DNA of 64,000 nt from Ceraceosorus guamensis (lineage: Eukaryota; Basidiomycota; Exobasidiomycetes; Ceraceosorales; Ceraceosoraceae): contig NW_020290017.1 in the NCBI RefSeq assembly GCF_003144195.1, forward strand, positions 198,038-262,037, given 5' to 3'. The notes below the pieces were generated by a model, which saw nothing but the letters and a program-made list of their open reading frames with translations, was not told the DNA's origin and did no database searches. This document shows positions 46,778 through 59,544 of this stretch, piece after piece; positions within the stretch are counted from its first letter, which is position 1; every line of letters starts with the position of its first letter. Both the position numbers and the translations under genes were made by a program.

Positions 46778-49223
46778 ATGCGCAGCTACGAGATTGAACA
46801 GGTGAGTGCACAGCACTTCGAAGGGCAGCTCTGTCACATCGGACGCACGCCTAGCGCAGTGACCTGATCCACCTTTTCCTACATTGCCATTCACTTAGGC
46901 TGCGCATGCGTTCCGCGCTCGGCTGGAGCTGGCCTCGCTGAAAGCGGCGCGAGGTTGGGCTGCACTTAGCGTAGAGGAGCTGGATGGCTCCACGCCCACC
47001 ACATCGTCCTTCGCGCAGATCTCGGGATCATCGGCGGGAAGCCGCGCATCGTCGAAGGCAGATGAGGAGCTTGATATGAGTGCAAGTGCTGGGACTGGCG
47101 CTCGGGATTCAGGACCTGAGAGAGGTGGGAGGGTTGGGCTGGGAATCGGACCTAATGCACCGCATAGTGTCCACATCAACTCACCCTCGCGAGACCAGTC
47201 GACTTCTGGCCAATCACAATGTAATCTCGGTGCAAAGGCACCTGCAACGCCCCACGATAACACCCTGACATCGTCTCCCAAGCAGCGCTCCGTCGCATCC
47301 ACTACTACTGCTGCATCGCCGGACTTGTTCGCCATGGTGCTGGGAGACGCCAACCTCACCATCAATGCGACTAAGCCCGAGTCTCCCTCGACTCCCGCCA
47401 CGCCTACAAAGTCTTTCCCGGTCAAAGGGACCTCTCGGGCCCTGCACATGCTCGCTTCGTCCCCACAGCTGGGCTCCACTGCAAGGACTGGCGGTACCGG
47501 TCGGATTCCACCACACTTTGATCCCCACAACAGCACCGAATCACATCCCCGCACTCCAGCTCACGGCTCTTCTTCCAGACGCCAGACCCTTGCCAGTCCT
47601 GCCCTCGATTCTCACAAACGGGCTCCTTCTGGAACAGCACCCAACACGCCAAGTCGCGGTACGCTCCCCAATGGTCATGCAGCCAGCTCTTTAGCCTATG
47701 ATCTCGGACTGGCACGGGAATCAGGAACACCTAAGCGGACTGCTACTCTCAACAGCGAGGACTTTGGCAACCTCAGCGTTCGTGCCAAGCAGCAAGGTCG
47801 CGTTAGCGCCAGAAAGGAGGGATTGGTCAACCAAACCCAGTCAGAGACGGATAGGGTGGCAGCAGTGTTGGCGTCTATGGCAGACAAGAGGGCGGACTCG
47901 TCGATGAGCCCACCTAGCAAGCCAAGAGAGATGACGCCCGGCAGAGCTCCATTCGGCGGCTCGGGCGGTGCGATTACTCGAGCAAATGGGTCTTTTGCCG
48001 ATCCCAACAGCTTCACGCTGCGAGGAAGGACGCCAAGTGGCGATCCACATACACCATCTATGCGGTCCAAGGGCGGCGCTGTCATCGGCAAAAGTCCGAG
48101 TGGCCCACACTCGGTCAAACATTCAGAGAGTCCTCGCAGCCGTTACCGCTCGCACGAACACGAAGATGGAGAAACAGCTGCTCAACTGATGCTTTATCTC
48201 GCACACTCCCCGAGCCCAGCCCAGGAAGCCAAGTTTAAAGGCGCCACACCGAGCCTTCGGAACGATCTCAGGCCTTCTGCTACCTCGCAAAGACTTGCGC
48301 ATGCAGTCGTCAATCGGTCGAGCGGAAGCAGCGGAGAGGGCGCGGTCAGAGCTAGGAGCACCATTGGACGAGCTCTATGGTCAGATAGCGAAGACGAGCC
48401 CAACTCGGATGGCATGTATGCTAGCGAGCCTTCTTCACAGGAGAGCACTGCCAGCCGTCTGGCACCTGCGGCCCCACTCAGCTTCGACGCTTTGCCTCGC
48501 AGCCGAAACGGTATTGACCACATTGCCACTGGTCAGATGGCAGAGGCAGCATTCCAGGATGGTGACAAGCTATCTCAAGGTGTCGGAGGTGCGGATGGTG
48601 ATCATGACATGAGCGAGCCAGAGCGCCGCTCATCGACCGCGAGCATGTCGACTTCGCCAGACCGGTCTTCGAGCTCTCAGAGAGCGCCCACCACACCACC
48701 TCGCGTACTGGAAGCGCCGACCACGCCTGGTGCGCCTGGACCTAAGCGAGCAGTGGACTTGACCAATCCATCCGACTTTTCGTTGCAAGACTTCCTCAAC
48801 GTTAGCCCTTCGCCCAAGCCTCGGTCCAGGCTGCACTCGGGGCAATTCACGCCATCCAGTACCCAGCTCGAAGGCGGTGTCTGGCTCGATGCTCCCACTT
48901 CGAGCTGGAATCTCGGTCACGCGGACGAGGCTGTGCAGGGCGGACCCGATAGCCTTGCTACCATGCTCAACACGCAACTCCAAAACGGAGTACCCTTGCA
49001 TGCGCATGCTACACCTCCCAGACCCCTTCGGTCGCGCTTCTCCACCCTCGATCACTCTCAAGACGGATTCAGGAGCCTGTTGGACTCGGGCTTCTCGATG
49101 AGCGGTGCTGGACACCTGCACAAGAGTCCTCGTCTAAGGGAGATGGGCGAAGAGGAAGATACCCCGTCGAAGAAGAGACGCAGGATCGGACTGTTCCCGT
49201 TGAACGAGGAAGCGTCCGAGTGA
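46778..49223 (+). CDS. Whi5/Nrm1-like G1/S transcriptional repressor
   Basis: Likely inhibitor of the SBF/MBF G1/S factors (Whi5/Nrm1 family), nuclear. Exons 46778-46801 and 46899-49223; 782 aa. The intron splits MRSYEIEQ from AAHAFRARLELASLKAARGW, which resembles the Whi5-family N-terminal helix (L-x-x-R-L-x-L-A-x-x-K). At about residues 434-448 is AAQLMLYLAHSPSPA, fitting the GTB motif (G1/S transcription factor binding). Most of the rest is disordered, Ser/Thr/Pro-rich, with more than twenty SP/TP sites, fitting CDK control as known for Whi5. A basic patch SKKRRRIGLF near the end is a probable nuclear signal. It is far longer than yeast Whi5 (295 aa). Family assignment rests on two short motifs, so moderate. 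Confidence 0.7.
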
Positions 49224-50075
49224 AGGCGACTCGCTCCATCTACGGCTCATTGCTGCGTCCACGTCCTGCAAATTCTACCATGCTCGGTGTCTGTTCTAAA
49301 CGTCTTCTTCGCGCTCGAGACTTTCCTCGCGCCTTCGTCACTATCCCCCTCAAAGACTTTTCTCGACTAAGCTCTGTAGCAAGATTTCTCTTACCCCACC
49401 GATCGTCTTCTCTCTCTCTCTTCGAAACTTCATCGCGTCATGCCACGTCTAGAGCTCTCTACGAACCCAAATCTGCTCTTTGCTTGCTTTTGCTTCACCT
49501 TTCTTTTTTTTTTTTTTGTCCCCTTCTTCCCCTTCTTGTATCGCTTCTTGCTACTCTTGTACCCCTAGATGTGCCGTGCTTTCCTGCGCCGTTTCCCATC
49601 GGTGACTCAATACGAGATGTGCCGCTAAGGAAGGATGGTATCGACTGACTGCGTGCTGGGGAATTTCTCTTCTCAACGAGGCATCAGGTAGGTAGAGGAT
49701 CATGCTGCGGTTCGTGCATGGCCGTGCACTCGCACCGCAATACAAGTCGATGATTCACGCTGGGGAGTATCAGCGAAGACGGTGACAGACATGAATTGAT
49801 AAAGACGATGGAATCTCGCTATGGCGGGATGCCTCACTAGATGAACAAGACGAGAGAGAGTGTGTCGGTGAGATTGTGAGGAGCGGACGTGTGATTCGGT
49901 GAACAGGCGATGTGGAGGGTGAGAGATGGAAGGCTAGTGGAGACTTGAGCATTCGGGTCTTTACGTCGATGAAGATATCTGCAAAAGAGAAATGTAGCGG
50001 GGCGCCTGAACTGCGGATACAGCGCCACGCGGAAGGTGCCGGAGAATGGCGGGCCGGACTAGGTAGCAGTCATGC
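49224..50075. other. Convergent 3' spacer
   Basis: Between the 3' ends of the Whi5-like (+) and LtrA-like (-) genes. Contains pyrimidine-rich DNA and a long T run near 49502-49518, probably in the 3' UTR of the former. Confidence 0.5.
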
Positions 50076-53000
50076 TCAAGTAGCAGCGTAAGCCCACCTC
50101 TGACCGCTCGAGACGTGCTTAGCTTCGATGTTTCCAAGCTGACTCTCCACTCCCACATCTTCCTCTCCGATTTCTTCTCCCGTAAGGTCTTCCCAAGCGT
50201 GCCAGCTGTCCCTCTTGCCAGGTGCTCGGACGGCGTAGTCCTTGTCGATGAGCTTCCTGCTAAGGTGCAGCAGCTCGCTCGGGTTGCGACCATGGCCCAT
50301 ACCCCAGCGAGATTCCGAAGCTTGTGAAGCACGCCTCTTCTCGCCACCTGCACCGTCCGTGAGGCGCTCCATGGGAATCTCCTTGTCTGACGAAGTGCCC
50401 GAGCCGCCGGATGCGATCCGCTGCGAGGTGCTGCTGTAAGAGTCCTGGTGCGCTTTGGAGCGCGCCTCCCGCAAGGCTTCCGCTCGCTCGTGGTCGTACA
50501 CTCTACCCACTGCGCCGAGCTTGCCAAAGGTCTCGGTGAATACCTGGATGACGAGCAAGGCGGCGTATGTGCCGAGGAAGCCAACGCTAGTCCAGCCTTC
50601 GTGCAAAGGAAAGAGAGCGAATGCGATGGCGAGACCAAAGCGCTGGGCGATACGCCACCAGTGGGGAACGAGCGACGAGCCGTAGACGTCGAGCGAGCCA
50701 TGGAGCAGGCCGAGCAGACCAAAGCAGACCTATTGACGCAGCGCACTACGGATCAGCGACGAACGCGGGGTGGGGGGCCATAGCAACAACGCGAGCACTC
50801 ACCATGACGGTAGACATTGATCCAGCAAAGAACCACAAGAAGCCCTGCTCGACTTCGTGCTCGCCTACCAGCTTGGCCAGCGCCGAAGCCAGCAAGATCA
50901 GAGCAGCGCAAAGAGGGAAGTGCACATGAGTCCAAGAAATGGAGTGCAGCCAATGCCGCCTGAGGGCGTGGACGAAGGTGCGACTGGCATCCGCATCAAA
51001 GTAGAGCCAGATGATGCTGAAAGCGATGGTGATTGCAAGAGCGGATCGCCAGAATTTGTCATGTGGTCCAATGTCTCCGCCCGATGCCGTGTATGAGGAG
51101 ACGATGAGGATCTCTCCGGTGACCAAAATGACGAAGAGTGTCATGCGCTCCATTAGATGCTCGAGCGATAGCGCGGGCTACATGTATGGTGATGAATAGC
51201 GTCAGCCAGGAGCTTCGGGTGGATAAAGCAGCAATTTCGACTCACGATGAAGGTCTTCTTGCCGGCGTGTTTGGCCTTGCCGTGCGCCATCTGTAGCGCA
51301 GCAGCAACGACATATCGACTGCTGAGTTCTGCTACGACACCGGCGCACGAGAAGCCGAGGATAAGGCGTGGCGAGGTGACGAACATCAGAGGCAAGTAGA
51401 TGAAGGCGATAAAGACGAGAGAGATGGTGTTGAGCCACATTGCCTTTCTGAAGCGAGGCAGCAGCAGACCGTAGACGAAGAGCAAAGCAAGACGGAAGAG
51501 CTTTGCGACGAGGTAGAAGCCGATGGCTGCTTGAAGAGCCTTGTGATAGCCTTCTGCAAACCAGTACTGGGAATTGCCGATCTGTCTCACGACTTCGAGT
51601 TCGGGCCCTTCACCACCACCAGCTCGAGCGAGCAAAGTGATGCCGCCACGAACTGCAAAATCGACCACCCGCCTTTCGACTGAGTGCGTCTCGCCTCCAT
51701 CGCCACCTGCCGAGCCTGGCGCCTCGATGACCACGCCGCTTCCTTCGCTTTGCCCATCATGACTCGCTTCACCGCCAGTGGCTGACTCTCCATGACCAGC
51801 TTCGGCTCCGTGATATGGTTCGATCTTGACACCAGTAGCGTTGGCAGCGTAGCCTGACAACAGGATCATGATGAGCAAAATGTAGACTCGCTGCCAGACG
51901 TCATCGGTACCACTCGTGTTGATGTATGCTCGCGTGTCGGTCCAGATGCTCCAGGCTGGAAAGAATGCTAGCACGAACTGCGCGATGGAGATCACAAGGT
52001 GAGTCTATAAAATCATATGCGGCGCAGGCAGTACGCTCACCTTTAGGACATTGAGACCATTGGCGTGCTCAGCAGCGCCATCAGCGAGCGCATGGCACAC
52101 GCCAACAAAGACAAGATCGAAGAAAAGCTCGAAGCGAGAGGGCTGAGGTGGAGGTCAGAGTTCCCAAAACCGTCAGCTTCAGAGTAGAACGGGACGCTTC
52201 GCAGGCCTGGACGCACCTCACGTTCATCGCACTCGCGATACAGCTGACCATCATAGAGCCACTGGCGGACGAGAGGTCGCTTGAACAAGTGACTCATTCG
52301 AATGGGTACCTTTTCATTGATATCGTCCTGCATCGGGAGCAAGGTGTTGCAAAGCGGATCAGCCCCAATGTCAACAGATTGCCTTTGACGCTAATCTTCA
52401 CTGGCACTGCGCGACTCACAATGTGGTCCTTGGCATCTCCGTCCTTCTTTCCGTGCGCCATGTCAAAGACGGACTGCTTGCTCTGATCCACAGTCATTTG
52501 TTGGGCGGGACCATGACGCGCGCCCGAGCCGACCAGGTGCTGCTGACTCGATGCAGCCTCGCCTCCGTATGCAAATTGGGTGTTGTGACTTCCAACGCTG
52601 GGTCTGTAACCATGGCTGGTAGCAGCAGAGGCTGGGACTCCACTGTGCTCAGTGTAATGTTGTCCCTCCATCAAAGGACTCTTCTGCGCCTGAGTATCAC
52701 CTGCTTCTACCGCTTCCTCTTCTTGTTCCTGCATCACTTCGTTCTGAACGGGTAGCTGTGTAGGTCTCCTGAGACCGCCCGACTGCTGTTGCTGTTGAGC
52801 CGAGGCACCATGAGAGGATCTGTGCGTGGGAGAGCGGCCAAGGTTGACATGGTGCCATCCACCGCTCGCCCTACGATTGTGACCATCGTCGTCGTAGTTG
52901 GGATGATGATGATGAGAGGAGCGATGCGAAGCGTGGTGCCCACCATGACCAGATGCCTCGGCTGGATTCTCCTCGTCCGGCTCTTGGGCCATGGCTCCAC

Positions 53001-53121
53001 CATGAGCCCAGAGTCCATACGACTGATTGGGATCCTCGATGATCGGGCTCTCCGGTTGGGATTCGCCGGTCGCTTGCCGCGTCGGCTGCCTTAAAGTCGA
53101 TCGTCTTCTGTACGCCGACAT
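50076..53121 (-). CDS. LtrA-family (low temperature requirement A) membrane protein
   Basis: Multi-pass membrane protein of the LtrA family, whose function is poorly known. Exons (minus) 53121-52420, 52327-52217, 52142-52041, 52004-51246, 51177-50803, 50729-50076; all in phase; 900 aa. Residues 1-235 are hydrophilic, His/Gln/Ser-rich and probably cytosolic. The family core follows: QLYRECDEREPSRFELFFDL and VFVGVCHALADG, then about 8-10 hydrophobic segments, including FFPAWSIWTDTRAYIN, VYILLIMILLSGYAANATG, RLALLFVYGLLL and LEHLMERMTLFVILVTGE (the second conserved family motif). A soluble Gly/Glu-rich loop of about 90 residues and a hydrophilic tail of about 150 residues are unusual next to bacterial LtrA (about 390 aa). 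Exact 3' end not confirmed by a conserved motif. Confidence 0.85.
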
Positions 53122-56100
53122 GCTGGATGTATGCGTTTACTGCAGATGGTGTGAGGGTGCGGATGATCGCGCGAGACCTGGTCAACAGGCTCGATATGTA
53201 GTCTTTGGACGGAATGCTCAAAGAGCTTGTGCGCAGGGTGGATGAGAGCCCCTGACTTCTAGCCAGGAAGATCGATTGTCACCCAGTGGTTGCGGACGAG
53301 TTCCGCAGACCGGTGGACAATAGAATGAGTGCAGCGCTGCTTTATCGACGCCAGGTGCTGGGTGTGATTGCACCAGCTGACTATATAAGAGCAGTCTATG
53401 CTGAAGAGCGGGCGGAGGGGCGCAAGGAAGCGCTCTCCGACAATTCGAGCTGAATTGTGATCGAGGTTTCGAATACCTGGGGTAGAAGGCGTTATAAAAG
53501 TGACGCTTTCCAGCTCTTGTCGCTTGATGATGATTTCGAAGCGTTTGCGTGCGCAAAAGTTGGGTGAGATGACGCAGCCGAACGTGCAACGCCCTGACCG
53601 CCGCCGGTGGCTGTTGGCGTAGACAAGCAGGAGGGCGGGCGGCGAACCTGACTCGAGCTTGAGGAGGACGATGGAGCGAAGCGTGTGTGGACAATTGGCT
53701 GGCGTGGCTTGGAGGTATGTGGTGGAGTTGAGAGAGGCAATGTGCGCTGATGAGGACAATGAGCTGAGGCTGCTGTGTCACGCGAAGAGCGATGTGCTTG
53801 CTGCGTGTTGAGTCGCTGGATATCTGCTGCACAAACTCGTGACTGAAGAAATCCTGAGCATGCACATTCACGCCCTGATCGTCATGAGCGGTCCATGCGT
53901 CGCGAGGGGTGTTTGTGGCTGGGGTATATATGTGACTGTGACGTCCTCAGCTGGAGCACCATGCTGCAGACACCTTGCGCGCATGAGAGCAATAAGCTCT
54001 TCCTCACTCATGCAAGCCATGGCCCGCGCGTATCTGCATTTAGAAATCATCATACTCGTGAATGTATCAGCTAGCATCGATCGAGGCGAGATTCGTGATT
54101 CGTGATTCGCGATCGCAAAAGTGAAGCGCATGAACGAGAAAGCGCATGCACGCGCATCATCCACCCCATGCATGGCAGCAGTCCAACACTCGAACACTCG
54201 CGCGATTGTGACTCAAGACTCGGCATTCACATTGGAGCGGTGCGTGCACTGTGAGCGTGTTCGCTCGCTTGGAACACGCGAGGCAGAAACGCAGAGAATT
54301 CCTCGCAGGGCCTTTTGGAACACACAGCGCGACTTGGCTGGGTTTGGTGCTGCGTGCATGATTTGACGCCCTTCAGCCCCGCCATCCGCTGCACGCGGTC
54401 CCTGATGATGATGGGGGCGCGGCGCGGCGCGGCGCAGCTGTGAGCAATATAGGGCGTGATGCAAACAGCTCACGCGCGCGGTATGCAGCAGCAGCACGCA
54501 TCATGCAGCAGCTATATAGGAGCGAGCGCGCAGCGCGGTCCCAATTAATAATCTCCTTTCAAATTTCACGTACAATGCGAACCCCCCAGCTAGAGAATCT
54601 TTGAATTTTGAATGCGGCGCACGTCCCGCATGGCAGTGCATGGTGCTCCGATACATGCAGTCAAAGTATTCAAGCCCGATTCAAGATTGGGAGGAATAAG
54701 CCGCAAAGGGCTACACCAGCACGGTCGTAAAAGTCTTGGGCCAAGCTGGGCGTGCTTAGATCTGCGGTACTGTAGTTAGCGATAAAAGTGGAGTCGAAGG
54801 AGAGGATCCGCGGCGTGCAAGATGAAGGACAGACTCTGTCCTGTCCCCCTCATGCCGACATCGAGCAGGCGAGCCTTCGCGACTGCATGCCATCACAGCA
54901 TCAGAACCAGCAAGCGTTCTTGCGGACTTGCGGGTGCGTCCTGGCGCCCTTCCATTCACGCTCCGCCCATCTTGGAACGTGAGCTAATTCGGCAAATAAT
55001 ACACTTGCGCACATATCGACCTACAAATGCGAGACACAGCGCACAAATTCTTCCGTCACATATCTGCTCAGCAGACGACGTTGAAGGCCTTTGTATAGCC
55101 GTAAGCGACCTTTTGTGCTAAACTGCAAGCTGCGCGCGCAGCCCGCACTAGTCCAAGCTTTCTTTCTTCCCGCCTACTCCGCCCGCATTGAAGCTCTTGG
55201 CGGTGCGTTATCGCCCTACAGTGCGCACGCAGAGCAAAGGCAAGGCAAAGCAGTCTGCCAGATTTCTTAAGCATACAGAGGTGCGTTCACGATTGGTCAT
55301 CAATGCGATCACAATCTGCTTGTGGGTGTTGACCTCATGCACAAAGAGCCTGGTCCACAAGGCAGCTAGCTGTGTGTGTGTGTGTGGGCTTCGAGCTCGC
55401 GCTGATGTAGCTGATGCTGATTGCTGCATGGATGGATGGGCCTTGGGCGCAAGTTTTCGGCGTCGGGCGCTCCAACGTGACGCGCCACAAGCGCCGCGCG
55501 TGGTCGGGCTGGGCTGAGAGCCGAGCTCGGCATGCGCCATGCATGGTGCCGGACGGCGCACGCCCGTAGCCTGAATCACAAGTCACGTGAACTTTGCGAT
55601 TGTTGGATGGGGACGATGATTCTTCTCGTCTTCGCTTCCAACCTTGCACGCTTGACTCGACTCGGACACCCTCATCTCGGGACTGTGCTCTGTATCGGCT
55701 AGAGAAATCCAGATTGGAGCATGTCCGTGTATATTTGTGATTCTCTGAGGCTTGGAGGCCGCAAGTCATGGAGTGCAGGGCACTTGAACTCAAAACTCAA
55801 GACTCTCAAGACTCAAATCCTTGATTTGATTCAAGACTCGAATCTTGAATCAAGAATCAAGAATCCGAACTTCAAATTTGCATCATGTGTGGTGGTGGCC
55901 ACCAGGCGACCGGAATCTCAGGTCTTGATGAGCTCGAGGGCCGTATAGCTGGAACCGTGATGATGAAGAATGCATGTCTCCAAAGAGAGAGAAGCGCACG
56001 CCGACACTCATCAACTCTTTAGCACGCTCCTCCGCCCGCCTTTTGCTTCGAAGATCCTGCTTCTGGTTGTTGAACTCGAGGTGCGGCAAGCAGCTAGGTA

Positions 56101-56754
56101 TCAGGACACAGGCCGATCAAGCCGACGCGAAGTGACGCGTGCGCGAAAGGTCACAAGCATGCTGCACCCGCTGGTACGTACAGTCACGAGCCGTGAGTAC
56201 TTGGTTGCCACGCAGCAGCGATCATGCAGCAGCAGCAGCAGCAGCCGGTCAAGTCACGCGTAGTCGTGAGTGGAGGGTCCAGCGAGCCCAGCAGCGGGCG
56301 GGGGCAAGCAAGGCATGCCATGCCGATGCTCGGTCGCAAGGAACGCACGCAGCACGCCCGCGCACCGCCCCGCCGCTGCACCCACGCTGCAATCGAGGGC
56401 AAGCCACCGAATGCGAAATTGCGCACGACCCGGCGGAAGGAAGGTCCGGCCGAGCTATAGGCCCTCCCATCAGCTAGACAGTTAAGCGAGCGCTACGTAG
56501 CGCTCATGTCGCTCATTTTCACTCCACCACGCTCGCATTCTTCTTTTTCTGCCGAGTATCGCGGGAGGCGCAGGGTGAAGAGATTCGTTAAGGAATCCTT
56601 GCCTTTGTTGGTGACTTGGATCGATCTGGAGGTGCGTGCTCATTCTCCGCACCAAACGCCTGCGACGCTTCACAAGGAAGGAGCGTCACACTTCACGCCC
56701 ATCCCTCACCCAATTCTTCAGCTTCATCTGCTATTCTCATCGCCTACGCGCAAG
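53122..56754. promoter_or_regulatory. Long divergent region, LtrA-like / NADH dehydrogenase
   Basis: About 3.6 kb between divergent starts. A TATATAAG lies at 53383-53390. Several GATTC/GACTC clusters occur (54088-54118; 55785-55875, the densest in the window). CAG/GCA runs lie at 54483-54497 and 56213-56245, and a (GT)n run near 55371-55386. No coding gene recognised. Part of the right end may be the 5' UTR of the NADH dehydrogenase gene: an in-frame ATG at 56506 offers a longer alternative start. Confidence 0.5.
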
Positions 56755-59363
56755 ATGCTTCCCAGCAATTGTGCCCTCGCTGGGCCTCGGACATTGGTCT
56801 CCACCCTATCAAGACCGGCGAGATTTGCCCTTCCCACTCGCTCGCCTTTGCCCGCTGCCAGACTCCTCGTTCGATGCCGCTCACCCTCCACCATCCGCCT
56901 GGCATCCACAGAAGTGCCGGGAGCATCCACACCCAAAAGCAATACCAAGCGATCTTTTCCCGTCCGAGCATTCAGGTTCACAGTCTTTACAGCGGGCAGC
57001 GTGGTGTTCGGCCTGACCACCGTGCTGGGAGTCATCTTGGCTCATGATGCGCTGACATACAGAGAGAGTCATCTGGATGGTGTACCGACCAGTCCACTGG
57101 CGCTCCATCCCTTGCCTGGTGGACCGAAAGGACTGCCCGTCGTCTCGCACTGGGTCGAGGGAGAGGAGGACGAGCGAGCGAAGCGCATCTCCCAGAAGGA
57201 GAGGCTGGTCGTTGTTGGCGGAGGCTGGGGAGGTGAGTGGCCGTGGGACGTGGAGGACCACTGCGCATGATATCTGCGTCGATCATCTAACGCCTCATTG
57301 CCTCTTGTGGGACTTGCAGCTGTGTCGCTGCTCAGCACGCTGGATCCAGAAAAGTATCAAGTGACGGTGGTCGCACCGTCCAATTTCTACCTCTTCACTC
57401 CGCTGCTGCCTTCAGCTACAGTCGGCACAGTCGAGCCGAGATCTCTGGTAGAGCCTCTCAGAAAGGTCATTGCTCGTCACCATGGTCATTACGTTCAGGG
57501 AAGGGCAGTGGATGCGGTGATGGGCGAGGCTATGCCTGCAGACAGGGGCGGCTCAGACAGATTGCTGGAGGTGGAAGTCATCAACGATCACACTGCGCTC
57601 GAGGGACCGGGAGAGCAAGGCGCGGGTGGAAAGAGGGTGTACATACCCTATGACAGGCTTGTAGTGGCGGTGGGTAGCGTCACAAACACGCACGGCGTGC
57701 CTGGTTTGGAACACTGCTTCCACCTCAAGACTGTGCAAGACGCCAGGCGCATCCGTAGCCACATCATGGGTGAGTTGGCTGTGCCTCGGAGAGCAGTGCA
57801 TCAATGGAGCATTCTATATCCTCTCAATCAAAACGACCTCAATATTTTTGCATTGCAGACAATCTCGAGATCGCGAGTCTGCCCACGACGACACAGGAAG
57901 AGCGCGATCGCCTGCTCAGCTTCGTCATTTCGGGTGGTGGGCCAACTGGAGTCGAGACAGCTGCAGAGATCTACGACATGCTGAACGAGGATGTGTTGGA
58001 CTACTTTCCCAAACTCTTGCGGGCTTCAGCCAAGGTGCACTTGATCCAAAGTCGAGAGCACATTCTGAACACCTACTCCGAAGCTATCTCTCAATTTGCA
58101 GAGAAGAAGTTTGCGAGGGATGAAGTCGACATCATCACTTCTGCGCGCGTCAAGAGGGTGGAGAAGGACAAGGTCGTGTACACCAAGAAGGACCCCGAGA
58201 CTGGGAAAGTCACCGAGTACGAAGTGCCCTCCGGATTCACGCTGTGGAGCACTGGCATTGCCATGTCCCCCTTCACCAAGCGATTGACGGAATTGCTACC
58301 GAACCAAAGCCACCTGAAGGCTCTGCAGATAGACAGCCATCTTAGAGTCAAGGGCGCGCCGCTCGGTTCGGTGTATGCGCTTGGAGACGCGAGCACCATT
58401 GACACTAGGCTCATCGACTATCTCTACGAGTTCGTCGACAAATGCGACACGGATCGTAAGTGTCGCAATGTACAGCATGCGGTGGTCGGTAGCAGGTTCA
58501 GCTGACCATCGACTCCTCTGTTGCTAGACGACGGCAAGCTCACCATGCCCGAATTCCAGGCGCTTGCGAACGAAGTTGGTGTGAGTACGCACTGATCGCA
58601 CACTCAAGCTGGCTAGCGCACGCTTATCCACGCTTTGCCGCTCGAATACCGCTCAGCGCAAATTCCCGATTGCGTCCAAGCACTTTCAAAAGCTTCAGGA
58701 CATGTTTGAGAAGTACGATGTGGACCACGATGGAAAGCTGAACCTCAACGAGATTGCGAGCATGTTCTTGGAGACGCAAAACAAGATGACGGCGCTGCCC
58801 GCCACTGCTCAGGTCGCCTCTCAGCAAGGAGCGTATCTAGCACGGAAGCTGAACAAGTTGGCGAGGAAGCGAGATGCTGGAGAGGATATGAATCCTCACG
58901 ATGCGGAAGACGTGTTCGATGTCGACGAAACTTATTACAAGCCCTTCAAGTACACCAACCTTGGAAGCTTGGCCTATGTGGGCAACGCGGCAGCTTTCGA
59001 TCTGCCCCTGCCCGAACCCTTGGGAAGCCTTGCTGGTGGTCTCCTCGCCATGTACGCTTGGCGCAGCTTCTACCTCTCGTGAGTGCGAAAGTTGCACAGT
59101 GCGGCTGGCTGTGTTGGGCTTCCTGACCGACATTCCGCTGCGATGATCCAACAGAGAGCAAGTGAGCACCAGAACACGCCTGCTGCTTCTGATGGACTAC
59201 GTTGTGAGTTTTGATCCCGAGCGTGCAGTCTCGACTCGAGAATCTTGGTGTATGCGCTCCCGTGTGCGCTCCCCATACGATTTGCTGACATCTGATGCAT
59301 CCGACTTGCTCGTACTTCCAAAAGCGACGCGGTCTTTACGGAAGAGATCTGTCTCGTCTCTAG
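56755..59363 (+). CDS. NDE1: External alternative NADH:ubiquinone oxidoreductase with EF hands
   Basis: Single-polypeptide NDH-2 flavoenzyme, oxidising cytosolic NADH at the outer face of the inner mitochondrial membrane without proton pumping. Exons 56755-57232, 57320-57769, 57859-58455, 58528-58580, 58657-59078, 59155-59203, 59325-59363; phases fit; 695 aa. Arg-rich presequence (MLPSNCALAGPRTLVSTLSR), then a membrane segment VFGLTTVLGVILAHDAL. FAD site VVVGGGWGAVSLL and FYLFTPLLPSATVGT; NAD site FVISGGGPTGVETAAEI. Two EF-hand loops, DTDHDGKLTMPE and DVDHDGKLNLNE, suggest calcium control as known for Neurospora NDE1. Ends with the family's VSTRTRLLLLMDYV-RRGLYGRDLS. Start chosen for the presequence; 56506 is an in-frame alternative. 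Confidence 0.95.
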
Positions 59364-59544
59364 ATGCTTCTTCCGTCCGAACACTTTATGCACGTCCGCT
59401 CGTCTCCAAAGCGCTCATGGCATTCGAATTCCCATTTGCGGTGGATGTAAATTACGTAGAAATTACACGCAGTGGTCCACAGAACTCGCGTATTTCTGTG
59501 GATCGAGATTGCAGTGATGACCTCAGTCTCGTCCTCGAGCCTCC

